Source: Streptomyces sp. KL109B
Lineage (GTDB): Bacteria; Actinomycetota; Actinomycetes; Streptomycetales; Streptomycetaceae
Length of the DNA: 64,000 bases
Reading direction: 5' to 3'
Assembly (NCBI RefSeq): GCF_030766935.1
Contig: NZ_JASERL010000001.1
Coordinates: forward strand, 558,001-622,000
Of the stretch, positions 1 through 8,173 are shown piece after piece. The translations under genes and the position numbers were made by a program. Positions within the stretch are counted from its first letter, which is position 1, and every line of letters begins with the position of its first letter. The notes below the pieces were generated by a model. The model was not told where the DNA came from and searched no databases. It saw only the letters and a list, made by a program, of their open reading frames with translations.

Positions 1-663
1 GTGGACATCTTCGTGATCCGCGGGACGACCGTCTCCGCCGAGCACGTCTCCGGCGCCGCCGAGCCGCTGAACCTCAAGCAGTTCATCTACGAGCTCGACG
101 TCCCGGTCATCGTGGGCGGGTGCGCCACGTACACCGCCGCGCTGCACCTGATGCGGACCGGTGCGGCGGGTGTGCTGGTCGGCTTCGGTGGTGGGGCTGC
201 CCACACGACCCGGAACGTGTTGGGTATTCAGGTGCCCATGGCCACTGCTGTGGCTGATGTGGCCGCTGCCCGTCGCGACTACATGGACGAGTCCGGTGGG
301 CGCTACGTGCACGTCATCGCCGACGGTGGGGTGGGCTGGTCCGGCGACCTGCCCAAGGCCATCGCCTGTGGCGCCGACTCCGTGATGATGGGCTCGCCGC
401 TGGCGCGCGCCACGGACGCGCCGGGGCGCGGTCACCACTGGGGCATGGAGGCCGTCCACGAGGACGTGCCGCGCGGCAAGAAGGTCGACCTGGGAACTGT
501 GGGGACGACCGAGGAGGTTCTCACCGGGCCCTCGCACACGCCCGACGGGTCGATGAACTTCTTCGGCGCGCTGAAGCGGGCCATGGCGACGACCGGGTAC
601 AGCGAGCTCAAGGAGTTCCAGCGGGTCGAGGTCACGGTGGCGGACGCGCAGCACAAGCGGTAG
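1..663 (+). CDS. GuaB3-type IMP dehydrogenase-related protein, C-terminal part
   Basis: The 220 residues visible are the C-terminal half of an IMP-dehydrogenase/GMP-reductase TIM barrel. They contain the phosphate-binding stretches VGGCATYTAAL and VIADGGVGWSGDLPKAIACGADSVMMGSPLA, typical of the actinobacterial GuaB3 paralogue (about 370 aa), so the gene is cut by the window edge and the first GTG is probably an internal valine. GuaB3 proteins lie next to guaB and are assigned to purine nucleotide metabolism; the exact reaction is less certain than for GuaB. A strong terminator follows the stop codon. Confidence 0.88.
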   Translation: MDIFVIRGTTVSAEHVSGAAEPLNLKQFIYELDVPVIVGGCATYTAALHLMRTGAAGVLVGFGGGAAHTTRNVLGIQVPMATAVADVAAARRDYMDESGGRYVHVIADGGVGWSGDLPKAIACGADSVMMGSPLARATDAPGRGHHWGMEAVHEDVPRGKKVDLGTVGTTEEVLTGPSHTPDGSMNFFGALKRAMATTGYSELKEFQRVEVTVADAQHKR

Positions 664-687
664 CGCTGACGCTGTGTCGTAGCCGAT

Positions 688-731
688 ACGGGTTGGGCCC
701 CACCGTTCTGGTGGGGCCCAACCCGTTTTTT
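688..731 (+). terminator. Rho-independent terminator after the GuaB3-like gene
   Basis: A perfect 17-bp stem (688-704 with 710-726) closes a 5-nt loop and is followed by a run of six T. It is the most canonical terminator in the window. Confidence 0.95.
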
Positions 732-774
732 GCGCCCACGCGGCGGGGCCGCATGTCGATGCGGCCCCGCGCCC

Positions 775-1362
775 CTAGGCGGATGCTCGCTTTGCCGCGC
801 CGAAGGAGGCCACCGCCGCCAGGGCGAAGAAGAGGAAGGACATGGCGTCGGAGTCGGCCTTCCATGCCTCGTTGAGCAGGCCGAAGTGTTCGAAGAACAG
901 CTCGGTCACGGACCACGGGCTGACCTTGGAGCCGATGATCGCCTCGCCGAGCAGTTGCCCGAAGTAGACGCCGATCAGCGACAGGACCGGGCTGACGAAG
1001 AGGGCCACCGGGTTGTTGCCCGCGACCTTGCCGGTGGCGAAGCCGACGACGACGCCGACGGCCACGGCCGCGTAGCCGATCTCGTGCTCGGTCGCGCCGA
1101 TGATGCCGCCGTAGACGCCCGCGATGACGAGCATCGCCACGAAGCCGGCGAGGATGCCGAGCCCGAGGTTGCCGCGGGGCGGGGCGGGCGGCGGGGGGAC
1201 GAGCGGGTAGCCGCCGGGGCCGCCCTGCTGCTGGGGGAACGGGGCGTACGGCTGCTGCGGGGCCGGCTGCTGCGGCGGGTAGCCGTACTGGGGCTGCTGC
1301 TGCGGCGGCTGTTGGCCGTACGGGTTGCCCTCGGGTATGTGAGGCTGCGGCGGCTGGGTCAT
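775..1362 (-). CDS. Pro/Gln/Tyr-rich N-terminus membrane protein
   Basis: A protein of about 195 aa. The ATG at 1362 is chosen over one 10 codons upstream because AGGGGGAC sits 3-4 nt before it. The first ~60 residues are a Pro/Gln/Tyr/Gly-rich cytoplasmic tail (PQPHIPEGNPYGQQPPQQQP), then three or four hydrophobic segments begin at LGLGILAGFVAMLVIAGVYG. This layout is common among Streptomyces small membrane proteins. I do not recognise a specific family; the hydrophobic part has the look of an integral membrane protein with short loops and a charged C-terminus. It is convergent with the gene ending at 663. Confidence 0.8.
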   Translation of the reverse strand: MTQPPQPHIPEGNPYGQQPPQQQPQYGYPPQQPAPQQPYAPFPQQQGGPGGYPLVPPPPAPPRGNLGLGILAGFVAMLVIAGVYGGIIGATEHEIGYAAVAVGVVVGFATGKVAGNNPVALFVSPVLSLIGVYFGQLLGEAIIGSKVSPWSVTELFFEHFGLLNEAWKADSDAMSFLFFALAAVASFGAAKRASA

Positions 1363-1423
1363 GCGGTCCCCCTGAGGTGTGAACCCTGGCACGGGTGTGC
1401 ACAGAGTGGCCGCACAGTAGCAG

Positions 1424-2677
1424 TCAGAGGCGGTGCGCGGCCCCCGCCGGAGTCGCTCCCCTTGTGTCCAGGAGGAGTTGGGCCTTCACGGCCAGGCCCT
1501 GGAGGTCGTACGTGCGGTGCTGTTGCAGCAGGATCGTCAGGTCGGCGTCGGCCGCCGCCTCGTAGAGGGAGTCGGCGCGTGGCACCGGGCGGTCCAGGAC
1601 GTTCCAGGACGGGACGTAGGGGTCGTGGTAGCTGACGGCGGCGCCGAGTTGCATGAGGCGGGTGGCGATCTCCTCGGCGGGGGCGGCCTGTTGGTCGGCG
1701 AGGTCCGGCTTGTACGTGATGCCGAGGAGGAGGATCCGGGCGCCGCGGGCGGACTTGCCGTGTTCGTTGAGGAGGGCGGCGGCGCGCTGGACGACGTACG
1801 ACGGCATGTGGTGGTTGACCTGGCGGGCCAGTTCGACGAGGCGCAGGGGGCGGGTGGGCAGGTGCGGGCCCGTGAGGTCCTGGGCGAGGGCGTGGCCGCC
1901 GACGCCGGGGCCCGGGCGGAAGGCCTGGAAGCCGAAGGGCTTGGTCTCGGCGCAGCGGATGACGTCCCAGAGGTCGACGCCCAACTCGTGGCAGAGCACG
2001 GCCATTTCGTTGACCAGGGCGATGTTGACGTGCCGGTAGTTGGTCTCCAGGAGGTGGACCGTCTCCGCTTCCCGTGGGCCACGCGCGCGTACCACCTTGT
2101 CGGTGAGGCGGCCGTAGAAGGTGGCGGCCGACTCGGTGCAGGCCGGGGTGTGGCCGCCGATCACCTTGGGGGTCGACATGTAGGGGTGCAGGCGGTTTCC
2201 GGGGTCGACGCGGCCGGGGGCGTGCGCGAGGTGGAAGTCGCGGCCCGCGCGCAGGCCGGAGCCCTCTTCGAGGACGGGGAGGAGGAGTGTCTGCGTGGTG
2301 CCGGGCGGCACCGGCGACTCGATGATCACCGTGGTGTGCGGGCGGAGCCGGGCGGCGAGGGCGCGCGTCGCCTCGACGACCGGGGTGAGCATCGGCGCGC
2401 CGTCGGGGCCCTGCGGGGTCGGGGCACAGATCACGGCGGTGCGGACGCGGGCGAGCTCGGCGGGGTTCGCGGTGGGGCGGAAGCCGGCGGCGAGCATGCG
2501 GCGGACGTCGGCGGCGGTCAGCGCCCCCGCGTCGCCGCCGCTGGGCAGCCGGCCCGCCGCGAGGTCCTGGGCGCGGGCCGGATCGTGGCCGACGGTCGCG
2601 ATCCCTGCGGCCACCGCGGCCTGCGCGAGGGGCAGGCCGAGGTGGCCGAGGCCGATGACGGCGAGGTCTGCGGGCAT
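1424..2677 (-). CDS. Nucleotide-sugar dehydrogenase homologue (WecC/WbpA-like), catalytic residues lost
   Basis: 417 aa, a normal length for the UDP-glucose/GDP-mannose dehydrogenase family, which oxidises a sugar-nucleotide C6 alcohol to the carboxylate with two NAD+. The N-terminal Rossmann motif (VIGLGHLGLPLA), the ESPVPPGTT stretch and the C-terminal UDP-binding domain (LLGITYKPDLAD) are intact. Three positions normally essential are changed: the thioester cysteine of GGHC is alanine (GGHALAQD, Ala263), the lysine before the ENTFR-like motif is histidine (His208), and the glutamate of the SPERV motif is glycine (Gly154). It may be a dead paralogue, a binding protein or an enzyme with another reaction. 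GGAAAGGACGG precedes the ATG. It is divergent from glpD. Confidence 0.85.
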   Translation of the reverse strand: MPADLAVIGLGHLGLPLAQAAVAAGIATVGHDPARAQDLAAGRLPSGGDAGALTAADVRRMLAAGFRPTANPAELARVRTAVICAPTPQGPDGAPMLTPVVEATRALAARLRPHTTVIIESPVPPGTTQTLLLPVLEEGSGLRAGRDFHLAHAPGRVDPGNRLHPYMSTPKVIGGHTPACTESAATFYGRLTDKVVRARGPREAETVHLLETNYRHVNIALVNEMAVLCHELGVDLWDVIRCAETKPFGFQAFRPGPGVGGHALAQDLTGPHLPTRPLRLVELARQVNHHMPSYVVQRAAALLNEHGKSARGARILLLGITYKPDLADQQAAPAEEIATRLMQLGAAVSYHDPYVPSWNVLDRPVPRADSLYEAAADADLTILLQQHRTYDLQGLAVKAQLLLDTRGATPAGAAHRL

Positions 2678-3001
2678 GGCGGTTGCCGTCCTTTCCGAGG
2701 AGCGGACCGGTCATTAGCCGGATCGGGGCGAGGGCGCAAGCCCTGTGGCCAGGATGAGTGGGCGCAATGTAAGACTAGGGGTAAATATGACCGATATGAC
2801 TCATTGCTACGTAATGAGTTGCCGAGTGTTGTGGCGCGAGTCCGCGCAGGTCGTCCACAGGTGTACGCGCGCTGGTGGCCCGAACCGGGCAGTGGGTGAA
2901 GAATCGGGGCATGTAGGAAGGGCGGGTGTGGTGCTTTTGCGGCGCGTGAGGCCGGGCACACCACACGGGTGAGCCCACGCCGACGACAGCGGGAGGCAGC
3001 G
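2678..3001. promoter_or_regulatory. Divergent intergenic region with an inverted repeat before glpD
   Basis: 324 bp between the divergent dehydrogenase-like gene and glpD, unusually AT-rich around 2765-2820. It holds a 7-bp inverted repeat (ACTCATT at 2799-2805, AATGAGT at 2813-2819) and, just before it, a 9-bp direct repetition of ATATGAC. Together these look like a regulator-binding site. I see no clear -35/-10 pair that I would defend. Confidence 0.45.
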
Positions 3002-4708
3002 GTGAAGGCAACGACACTGGGACCCGAGCAGCGTGCGCAGGCCCTGGCGGCCATGGCCGAGCGCGAGCTGGACATTCTCGTCGTGGGAGCCGGCGTGGTC
3101 GGCGCGGGCACGGCGCTCGACGCGGTGACCCGAGGGCTCTCCACCGGGATCGTCGAGGCGCGGGACTGGGCCTGCGGCACGTCGAGCCGCTCCAGCAAGC
3201 TGATCCACGGCGGGCTCAGGTACCTGGAGATGCTGGACTTCGCGTTGGTGCGGGAGGCGTTGAAGGAGCGTGGGCTGCTGCTTGAGCGGCTCGCTCCCCA
3301 TCTCGTGAAGCCGGTTCCCTTTTTGTATCCGTTGCAGCACAAGGCGTGGGAGCGGGTGTACGCCGGGTCGGGCGTCGCGCTGTACGACGCGATGTCGATG
3401 GCGCGCGGGCACGGGCGGGGCCTGCCGATGCACCGGCATCTGTCGCGCAAGCACGCGTTGCGGGTCGCGCCTTGTTTGAAGAGGGACGCGTTGGTCGGTG
3501 CGCTTCAGTACTACGACGCGCAGATGGACGATGCCCGGTACGTCGCGACCCTGGTTCGGACCGCCGCCATGTACGGCGCCAAGGCGGCCAACCGCGCGCG
3601 CGTGACGGGGTTTCTGCGGGAGGGCGAGCGGGTCGTCGGGGCGCGGGTGCAGGACGTCGAGGGCGGCGGCGAGTACGAGATCCGGGCCAAGCAGGTCGTC
3701 AACGCGACGGGTGTGTGGACCGACGACACGCAGGCCATGGTCGGCGAGCGCGGGCAGTTCCATGTGCGGGCGTCCAAGGGGATTCACCTTGTCGTTCCGA
3801 AGGACCGGATCAATTCGACGACCGGGCTGATCCTGCGCACCGAGAAGAGTGTGCTGTTCGTGATTCCGTGGGGGCGGCACTGGATCGTGGGGACGACCGA
3901 CACTGATTGGGATTTGGACAAGGCGCATCCCGCCGCGTCGAGTGCTGATATCGACTACTTGTTGGAGCACGTCAACTCCGTGCTGGGTGTGCCGCTTTCG
4001 CGGGATGACGTGCAGGGCGTGTATGCGGGGCTGCGGCCGTTGCTCGCGGGGGAGAGCGACGCGACGAGCAAGCTGTCGCGGGAGCACACCGTGGCGCATC
4101 CCGTGCCGGGGCTCGTGGTCGTCGCCGGTGGCAAGTACACGACGTACCGGGTCATGGCCAAGGACGCCGTGGACGAGGCCGTCCACGGGCTCGACCAGCG
4201 GGTCGCCGAGTGTGTGACCGAGGAGGTGCCGCTGGTGGGGGCCGAGGGGTACCGGGCGCTGTGGAACGCGCGGGCGCGGATCGCGGCGCGGACCGGGCTG
4301 CATGTGGTGCGGGTCGAGCATCTGCTGAACCGGTACGGGGCGCTGGCCGAGGAGGTCCTCGAACTGATCACCGGGGATCCGGCGTTGGGGGCGCCGTTGG
4401 GTGGGGCCGAGGACTATTTGCGGGCCGAGGCTGTCTATGCCGCTTCGCATGAAGGGGCGCGGCACCTCGATGACGTGTTGACGCGGCGGACGCGGATCTC
4501 CATCGAGACGTTCGACCGGGGGACGCGGTGTGCGAGGGAGGCGGCGGAGTTGATGGCGCCGGTTCTTGGGTGGGACAAGGATCAGGTGGAGCGGGAGGTC
4601 GAGCACTACGAGAAGCGGGTGGAGGCGGAGCGGGAGTCGCAGTTGCAGCCGGATGACCTTACGGCGGATGCGGCGAGGTTGGGGGCGCCGGATATTGCGC
4701 CGCTGTGA
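3002..4708 (+). CDS. glpD: Aerobic glycerol-3-phosphate dehydrogenase
   Basis: 568 aa from the GTG at 3002, preceded by GGGAGG at 5-nt spacing; a GTG 11 codons upstream lacks a ribosome site. It is an FAD-dependent, membrane-associated enzyme oxidising sn-glycerol 3-phosphate to dihydroxyacetone phosphate and passing electrons to the quinone pool. The N-terminus has the dinucleotide-binding motif DILVVGAGVVGAGTALDA, followed by the DAO-fold signatures TSSRSSKLIHGGLRYLE and GTTDTDWD. Length and motifs are normal. No glpF or glpK is adjacent, so this is a stand-alone copy, possibly for lipid-derived glycerol phosphate. Two dispersed repeat elements lie just downstream. Confidence 0.95.
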   Translation: MKATTLGPEQRAQALAAMAERELDILVVGAGVVGAGTALDAVTRGLSTGIVEARDWACGTSSRSSKLIHGGLRYLEMLDFALVREALKERGLLLERLAPHLVKPVPFLYPLQHKAWERVYAGSGVALYDAMSMARGHGRGLPMHRHLSRKHALRVAPCLKRDALVGALQYYDAQMDDARYVATLVRTAAMYGAKAANRARVTGFLREGERVVGARVQDVEGGGEYEIRAKQVVNATGVWTDDTQAMVGERGQFHVRASKGIHLVVPKDRINSTTGLILRTEKSVLFVIPWGRHWIVGTTDTDWDLDKAHPAASSADIDYLLEHVNSVLGVPLSRDDVQGVYAGLRPLLAGESDATSKLSREHTVAHPVPGLVVVAGGKYTTYRVMAKDAVDEAVHGLDQRVAECVTEEVPLVGAEGYRALWNARARIAARTGLHVVRVEHLLNRYGALAEEVLELITGDPALGAPLGGAEDYLRAEAVYAASHEGARHLDDVLTRRTRISIETFDRGTRCAREAAELMAPVLGWDKDQVEREVEHYEKRVEAERESQLQPDDLTADAARLGAPDIAPL

Positions 4709-4772
4709 CCTCCGGTGGGGGCGGGTGGGTGGGGTGCGGGTCGTGGGGTTGCGGGTGGTGGGGTTGCGGTTG

Positions 4773-4822
4773 CGGGGCGCTGCCCCGGGCCCCGCGCCTC
4801 AATCGCCGGCGGGGCTTGATTT
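4773..4822 (+). repeat. Dispersed palindromic element, copy 1
   Basis: Reads CGGGGCGCTGCCCCGG, then CCCCGCGCCTCAATCGCC, then GGCGGGGCTTGA. Inner hairpin GGGGC-GCT-GCCCC plus an outer CCCCGC/GCGGGG pairing. It lies between glpD and the convergent serine hydrolase gene. Confidence 0.85.
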
Positions 4823-4848
4823 GGTCACGCGCCGCTGGGGTTTAAAGG

Positions 4849-4897
4849 CCGGGGCGCTGCCCCGGACCCCGCTCCTCAATCGCCGGAGGGGCTTGAG
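4849..4897 (+). repeat. Dispersed palindromic element, copy 2
   Basis: Same orientation as copy 1 and 27 bp downstream of it. Its tail (GGGGCTTGA) overlaps the first unit of the 21-bp tandem array at 4891-4974 and enters the 3' end of the serine hydrolase gene. Confidence 0.85.
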
Positions 4898-5982
4898 TGG
4901 TCCGTCGGCGGGTTTGAGTGGTCCGTCGTCGGGCTTGAGTGGTTCGTTGGCGGGTTTGAGTGGTTCGTCGTTGTGGTTTGGGTGGGGCAGAACTGGGCCG
5001 TTAGGACGCGGCGTTCCACGGGCTCGGCGTGTGACAAAGTCGCGCGCGTTGTGCGGTAGGTGATGACCCGTGAGGCGGTGCGGGTTGCGGCTGTGCGGAT
5101 GTAGGTGTGGGCGATGCGGCCGTTGTGGCCCCAGACCGTGGTGCCGCAGGGGAGTTTTTGGGGGTAGAGGCCCATGCCGTAATGGCCGTTCGTGGGGCGG
5201 GTGTTGAGCATCGTACGGAGGGAGGTGGGTGGGAGGAGGTGGCCCTTGAGGAGGGCGGTGTAGAAGCGGTTCAGGTCGGGGAGGGTGGAGATCAATTCGC
5301 CGGCCGCGCCTGCGGTGCGGGGGTCGAGGGTGACCGCGTCGGGGCCGTGGGGGCGGGGGACCGTGGTGCGGGTGCCGGGGAAGGTGGTGCCGGTGAGGCG
5401 GAGTGGGGCGATGATGCGGCGGCGGACCTCCGTGGCGTAGGAGTGGCCCGTGACCTGATGGATGATCATGCCCAGGAGTACGTAGTTGGTGTTGGAGTAC
5501 GACCAGGTGCCGGGGCGGGTTGTGCGGGGTTCCGAGAGGGCGAGGGTCGCCACTGCCGTCGGGGACAGGGCGATGTGGCCGTGGGTGGCCGTCGTGAAGT
5601 CGTAGAGGCCGCTGGTTTGGACGAGGAGGGAGCGGATGGTGAGGTTGCGGGGGGCGGGGAGCCCGGGGAGGTGGGTGGTGATGGGGGAGGAGAGCTTCAG
5701 GCGGTGTTCCGAGGCGAGTTGGAGGATCACCGTGGCGATGAAGGTCTTCGTGATGCTGCCCGCGCGTACGTGGTCGGAGGGGGTGAGCGCGGGGCTGGTG
5801 GTGGCGAAGTGGCTCGAGGTGCCTTCGGTGGTCAGGAGCGCCGCCGACGGGGCCTTGCCTCGCGTCACGAGCAGCGGAAGAGTGTCGTCCGCGAGTGCCG
5901 TTGGGCTCGGCGCGCTGCTCGGGACGAGGCACAGGACGACCGCCACAAGCGGTATGGCCAGGAGTGTCCGGAACGCGGGCAA
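4876..5982 (-). CDS. Secreted serine hydrolase (class C beta-lactamase / D-Ala-D-Ala carboxypeptidase family)
   Basis: 368 aa from a TTG start with AAAGGGAC 7 nt upstream. A signal peptide covers about residues 1-31 (TLLAIPLVAVVLCLV...ALA-DD). The fold motifs are Ser76-Ile-Thr-Lys79 (SxxK nucleophile), Tyr162-Ser-Asn164 (YxN) and WGHNG (HxG). Family members hydrolyse D-alanyl-D-alanine peptides or esters; the substrate cannot be told from sequence. The last ~29 residues are a heptad repeat encoded by the 21-bp array and are foreign to the family, showing that the original C-terminus was replaced or extended by repeat expansion. Confidence 0.88.
   Translation of the reverse strand: MPAFRTLLAIPLVAVVLCLVPSSAPSPTALADDTLPLLVTRGKAPSAALLTTEGTSSHFATTSPALTPSDHVRAGSITKTFIATVILQLASEHRLKLSSPITTHLPGLPAPRNLTIRSLLVQTSGLYDFTTATHGHIALSPTAVATLALSEPRTTRPGTWSYSNTNYVLLGMIIHQVTGHSYATEVRRRIIAPLRLTGTTFPGTRTTVPRPHGPDAVTLDPRTAGAAGELISTLPDLNRFYTALLKGHLLPPTSLRTMLNTRPTNGHYGMGLYPQKLPCGTTVWGHNGRIAHTYIRTAATRTASRVITYRTTRATLSHAEPVERRVLTAQFCPTQTTTTNHSNPPTNHSSPTTDHSNPPTDHSSPSGD
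4891..4974 (+). repeat. 21-bp tandem array, four units, in the 3' end of the serine hydrolase gene
   Basis: Four 21-bp units each starting G(C/T)TTGAGTGG. On the minus strand they encode the heptads NHSNPPT, NHSSPTT, DHSNPPT and DHSSPSG. The array begins in the tail of element copy 2, so it appears to have grown from that element. Confidence 0.85.
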
Positions 5983-6122
5983 CGACGGTCCCTTTCGGCG
6001 GTGCGGGCCACCATTGTGGGACGTTCCTGTGCGTGTCGGGTGGGGGTGACCCGGCGCGCGGAGTGGTGGTCCAGTGATGGGACAATGAAGGCTCTGTCAG
6101 GGCGGGTTGCTAGAGGGGACGC

Positions 6123-8087
6123 ATGTCGGAGGCGGAGCGGGCGGGCGAGGCCCGTGAAGACAAGGGCACTCGTCAGGAATCTTCCGGACGGGATGCTCAG
6201 GAGGCTTCCGTGAAGGACCCGGAGGGCCGGCTGCTCGCCGGCCGGTACCGGCTCGGCGATGTGCTCGGCCGGGGCGGCATGGGCACCGTGTGGCGGGCCA
6301 AGGACGAGACGCTCGGGCGCACGGTGGCGGTGAAGGAGCTGCGGTTCCCGAACGCGATCGACGACGACGAGAAGCGTCGCCTGATCACGCGTACGTTGCG
6401 CGAGGCGAAGGCGATCGCCCGGATCCGCAACAACGGCGCGGTGACGGTCTTCGATGTCGTCGACGAGGACGACCGGCCGTGGATCGTCATGGAGTTGGTC
6501 GAGGGGAAGTCCCTGGCGGAGGCCATTCGTGAGGATGGTCTGCTGGAGCCGAAGCGGGCTGCCGAGGTGGGGCTCGCCGTGCTCGATGTGCTGCGTTCCG
6601 CGCACCGCGAGGGGATTCTGCACCGTGACGTGAAGCCGTCCAATGTGCTGATCTCGGAGGACGGGCGCGTTGTTCTGACGGACTTCGGGATCGCGCAGGT
6701 CGAGGGGGACCCCTCGATCACGTCGACCGGGATGCTGGTTGGCGCTCCTTCGTACATCTCGCCCGAGCGGGCCCGTGGGCACAAGCCGGGCCCGGCCGCC
6801 GACCTCTGGTCGCTCGGTGGGCTGCTGTACGCGGCCGTGGAGGGCGTTCCGCCGTACGACAAGGGGTCGGCGATCGCCACCCTGACCGCCGTGATGACCG
6901 AGTCGGTCGACCCGCCGAAGAACGCCGGGCCGCTCGAACCGGTGATCTACGGGCTGCTCGCCAAGGACCCCGACCAGCGGCTCGACGACGCCGCCGCGCG
7001 GTCGATGCTCAACGACGTGATCCACGCGCCCGAGCCGAAGGCCGCGCCCGCGCCGGAGCCCGAGCCGATCGAGGCCACGAAGGTCGTTCCGCTGCCGCCC
7101 GAGCCGAAGAAGCGCAAGGAGAAGGGCGCTTCGAGCGCGAAGGCGAAGGCGGCTGCCGCAGCGGCAGCCGCCGGTGTCGCGGCCAGGCGCGAGGAGGCCG
7201 CGGACAAGATGCGCGGCGCCCTGAAGAACGTACGCAAGGCCGCCGCCGCCGCGACGGCGCCGAAGGAGAAGTCGGAGGAGCCCGGCGCGACCGCGCCCGC
7301 GGGGCCCGCGGCCGGGGTCGCGCGTCCCGGTGGCGCGGCGGTGCTCGCGGACGCTCTGCGGGGGCGCGCCCTCGTCATTGGTTCGCTCGTCGTCGCGCTC
7401 GTCGTGCTCGCGGGGATCCTCGCGCTCGTTCTGAACGGCGGCGACGGCGCCGACGCGAAGGGCGGCGACAAGGGCGGCGACAAGGGGGCCTCCGCCGGGG
7501 CGACCGCCGGGGCGGACGACGACAAGGGCGAACAGGGTAAGGACGCCGACAAGGGAGGCGGCGGCACGAAGCCTTCCGAGAGCGCGTCGGCGAGTCCTTC
7601 CGCGTCGCCCAGTGAGAGCGCGTCGCCCAGCGGTGACGAGAAGAAGCCGGGGGCCGCGGCCGAGGAGACGTACAAGCACTCCCAAGGGTTCTCGATCGGG
7701 TTGCCGAAGGGGTGGAAGTACGTCAAGACGGAGGCCGCGGGGGCCCGGTTCACCGGGCCCAACGGGCAGCGGCTGCTGGTGGGTTGGACCAGCAGTCCCA
7801 AGTCCGACCCCGTCGCGGACTGGCGGAACCAGGAGCGGTACATGCGCCGCGCCCAGTACGACCGGATCCGCATAGCGTCGGTGGACTACCGCGGTTGGAA
7901 GACGGCCGACTGGGAGTTCACCTACGCCGACGGGGGCACGAAGTGGCACTCGATAGACCGGGGGACCGTGGTGAACGGCTCGTCGGGATACGGGCTGATG
8001 TACACCGCGAAGGACTCCGCCTGGGGCGGCGAGCAGCGTAAGTCGACCTGGAAGACATTCACACAGACGTTCAAAGCCAAGTCCTGA
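6123..8087 (+). CDS. Receptor-like Ser/Thr protein kinase, first of five
   Basis: 654 aa. The kinase domain (about 42-300) is complete: glycine loop GRGGMG (49-54), Lys71 in VAVK, HRDVKPSN (Asp169), DFG (187-189) and SPE (213-215). An Ala/Lys/Glu-rich juxtamembrane linker (305-415) leads to one transmembrane helix (about 416-437). A Ser/Gly-rich spacer follows, then an extracytoplasmic module (about 512-654) opening with FSIGLPKGWKYV. It resembles PknB-type eukaryotic-like kinases but has no PASTA repeats. From memory, an equivalent five-kinase cluster in S. coelicolor has been tied to spore-wall synthesis; that is not shown here. Confidence 0.93.
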   Translation: MSEAERAGEAREDKGTRQESSGRDAQEASVKDPEGRLLAGRYRLGDVLGRGGMGTVWRAKDETLGRTVAVKELRFPNAIDDDEKRRLITRTLREAKAIARIRNNGAVTVFDVVDEDDRPWIVMELVEGKSLAEAIREDGLLEPKRAAEVGLAVLDVLRSAHREGILHRDVKPSNVLISEDGRVVLTDFGIAQVEGDPSITSTGMLVGAPSYISPERARGHKPGPAADLWSLGGLLYAAVEGVPPYDKGSAIATLTAVMTESVDPPKNAGPLEPVIYGLLAKDPDQRLDDAAARSMLNDVIHAPEPKAAPAPEPEPIEATKVVPLPPEPKKRKEKGASSAKAKAAAAAAAAGVAARREEAADKMRGALKNVRKAAAAATAPKEKSEEPGATAPAGPAAGVARPGGAAVLADALRGRALVIGSLVVALVVLAGILALVLNGGDGADAKGGDKGGDKGASAGATAGADDDKGEQGKDADKGGGGTKPSESASASPSASPSESASPSGDEKKPGAAAEETYKHSQGFSIGLPKGWKYVKTEAAGARFTGPNGQRLLVGWTSSPKSDPVADWRNQERYMRRAQYDRIRIASVDYRGWKTADWEFTYADGGTKWHSIDRGTVVNGSSGYGLMYTAKDSAWGGEQRKSTWKTFTQTFKAKS

Positions 8088-8173
8088 ACCAGTGGGCCGT
8101 GTGGCACGTATCGTGAATGCTTGCGGACCGTGCGCAGTCGCTCGGCAGAGCCGGTGGATCAGGGGGAGGCGTC

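Noticed and set aside
2095..2125. TTGTCGGTG inside the dehydrogenase-like gene
   Set aside because: Within coding sequence and the TAG box is at the wrong spacing (9 nt) with no gene to drive on that strand.
4773..4822. Element copies considered as simple transcription terminators
   Set aside because: Some act where terminators are expected, but copies 3, 4, 5 and 10 lie inside genes and are translated, so a terminator-only role cannot explain them.
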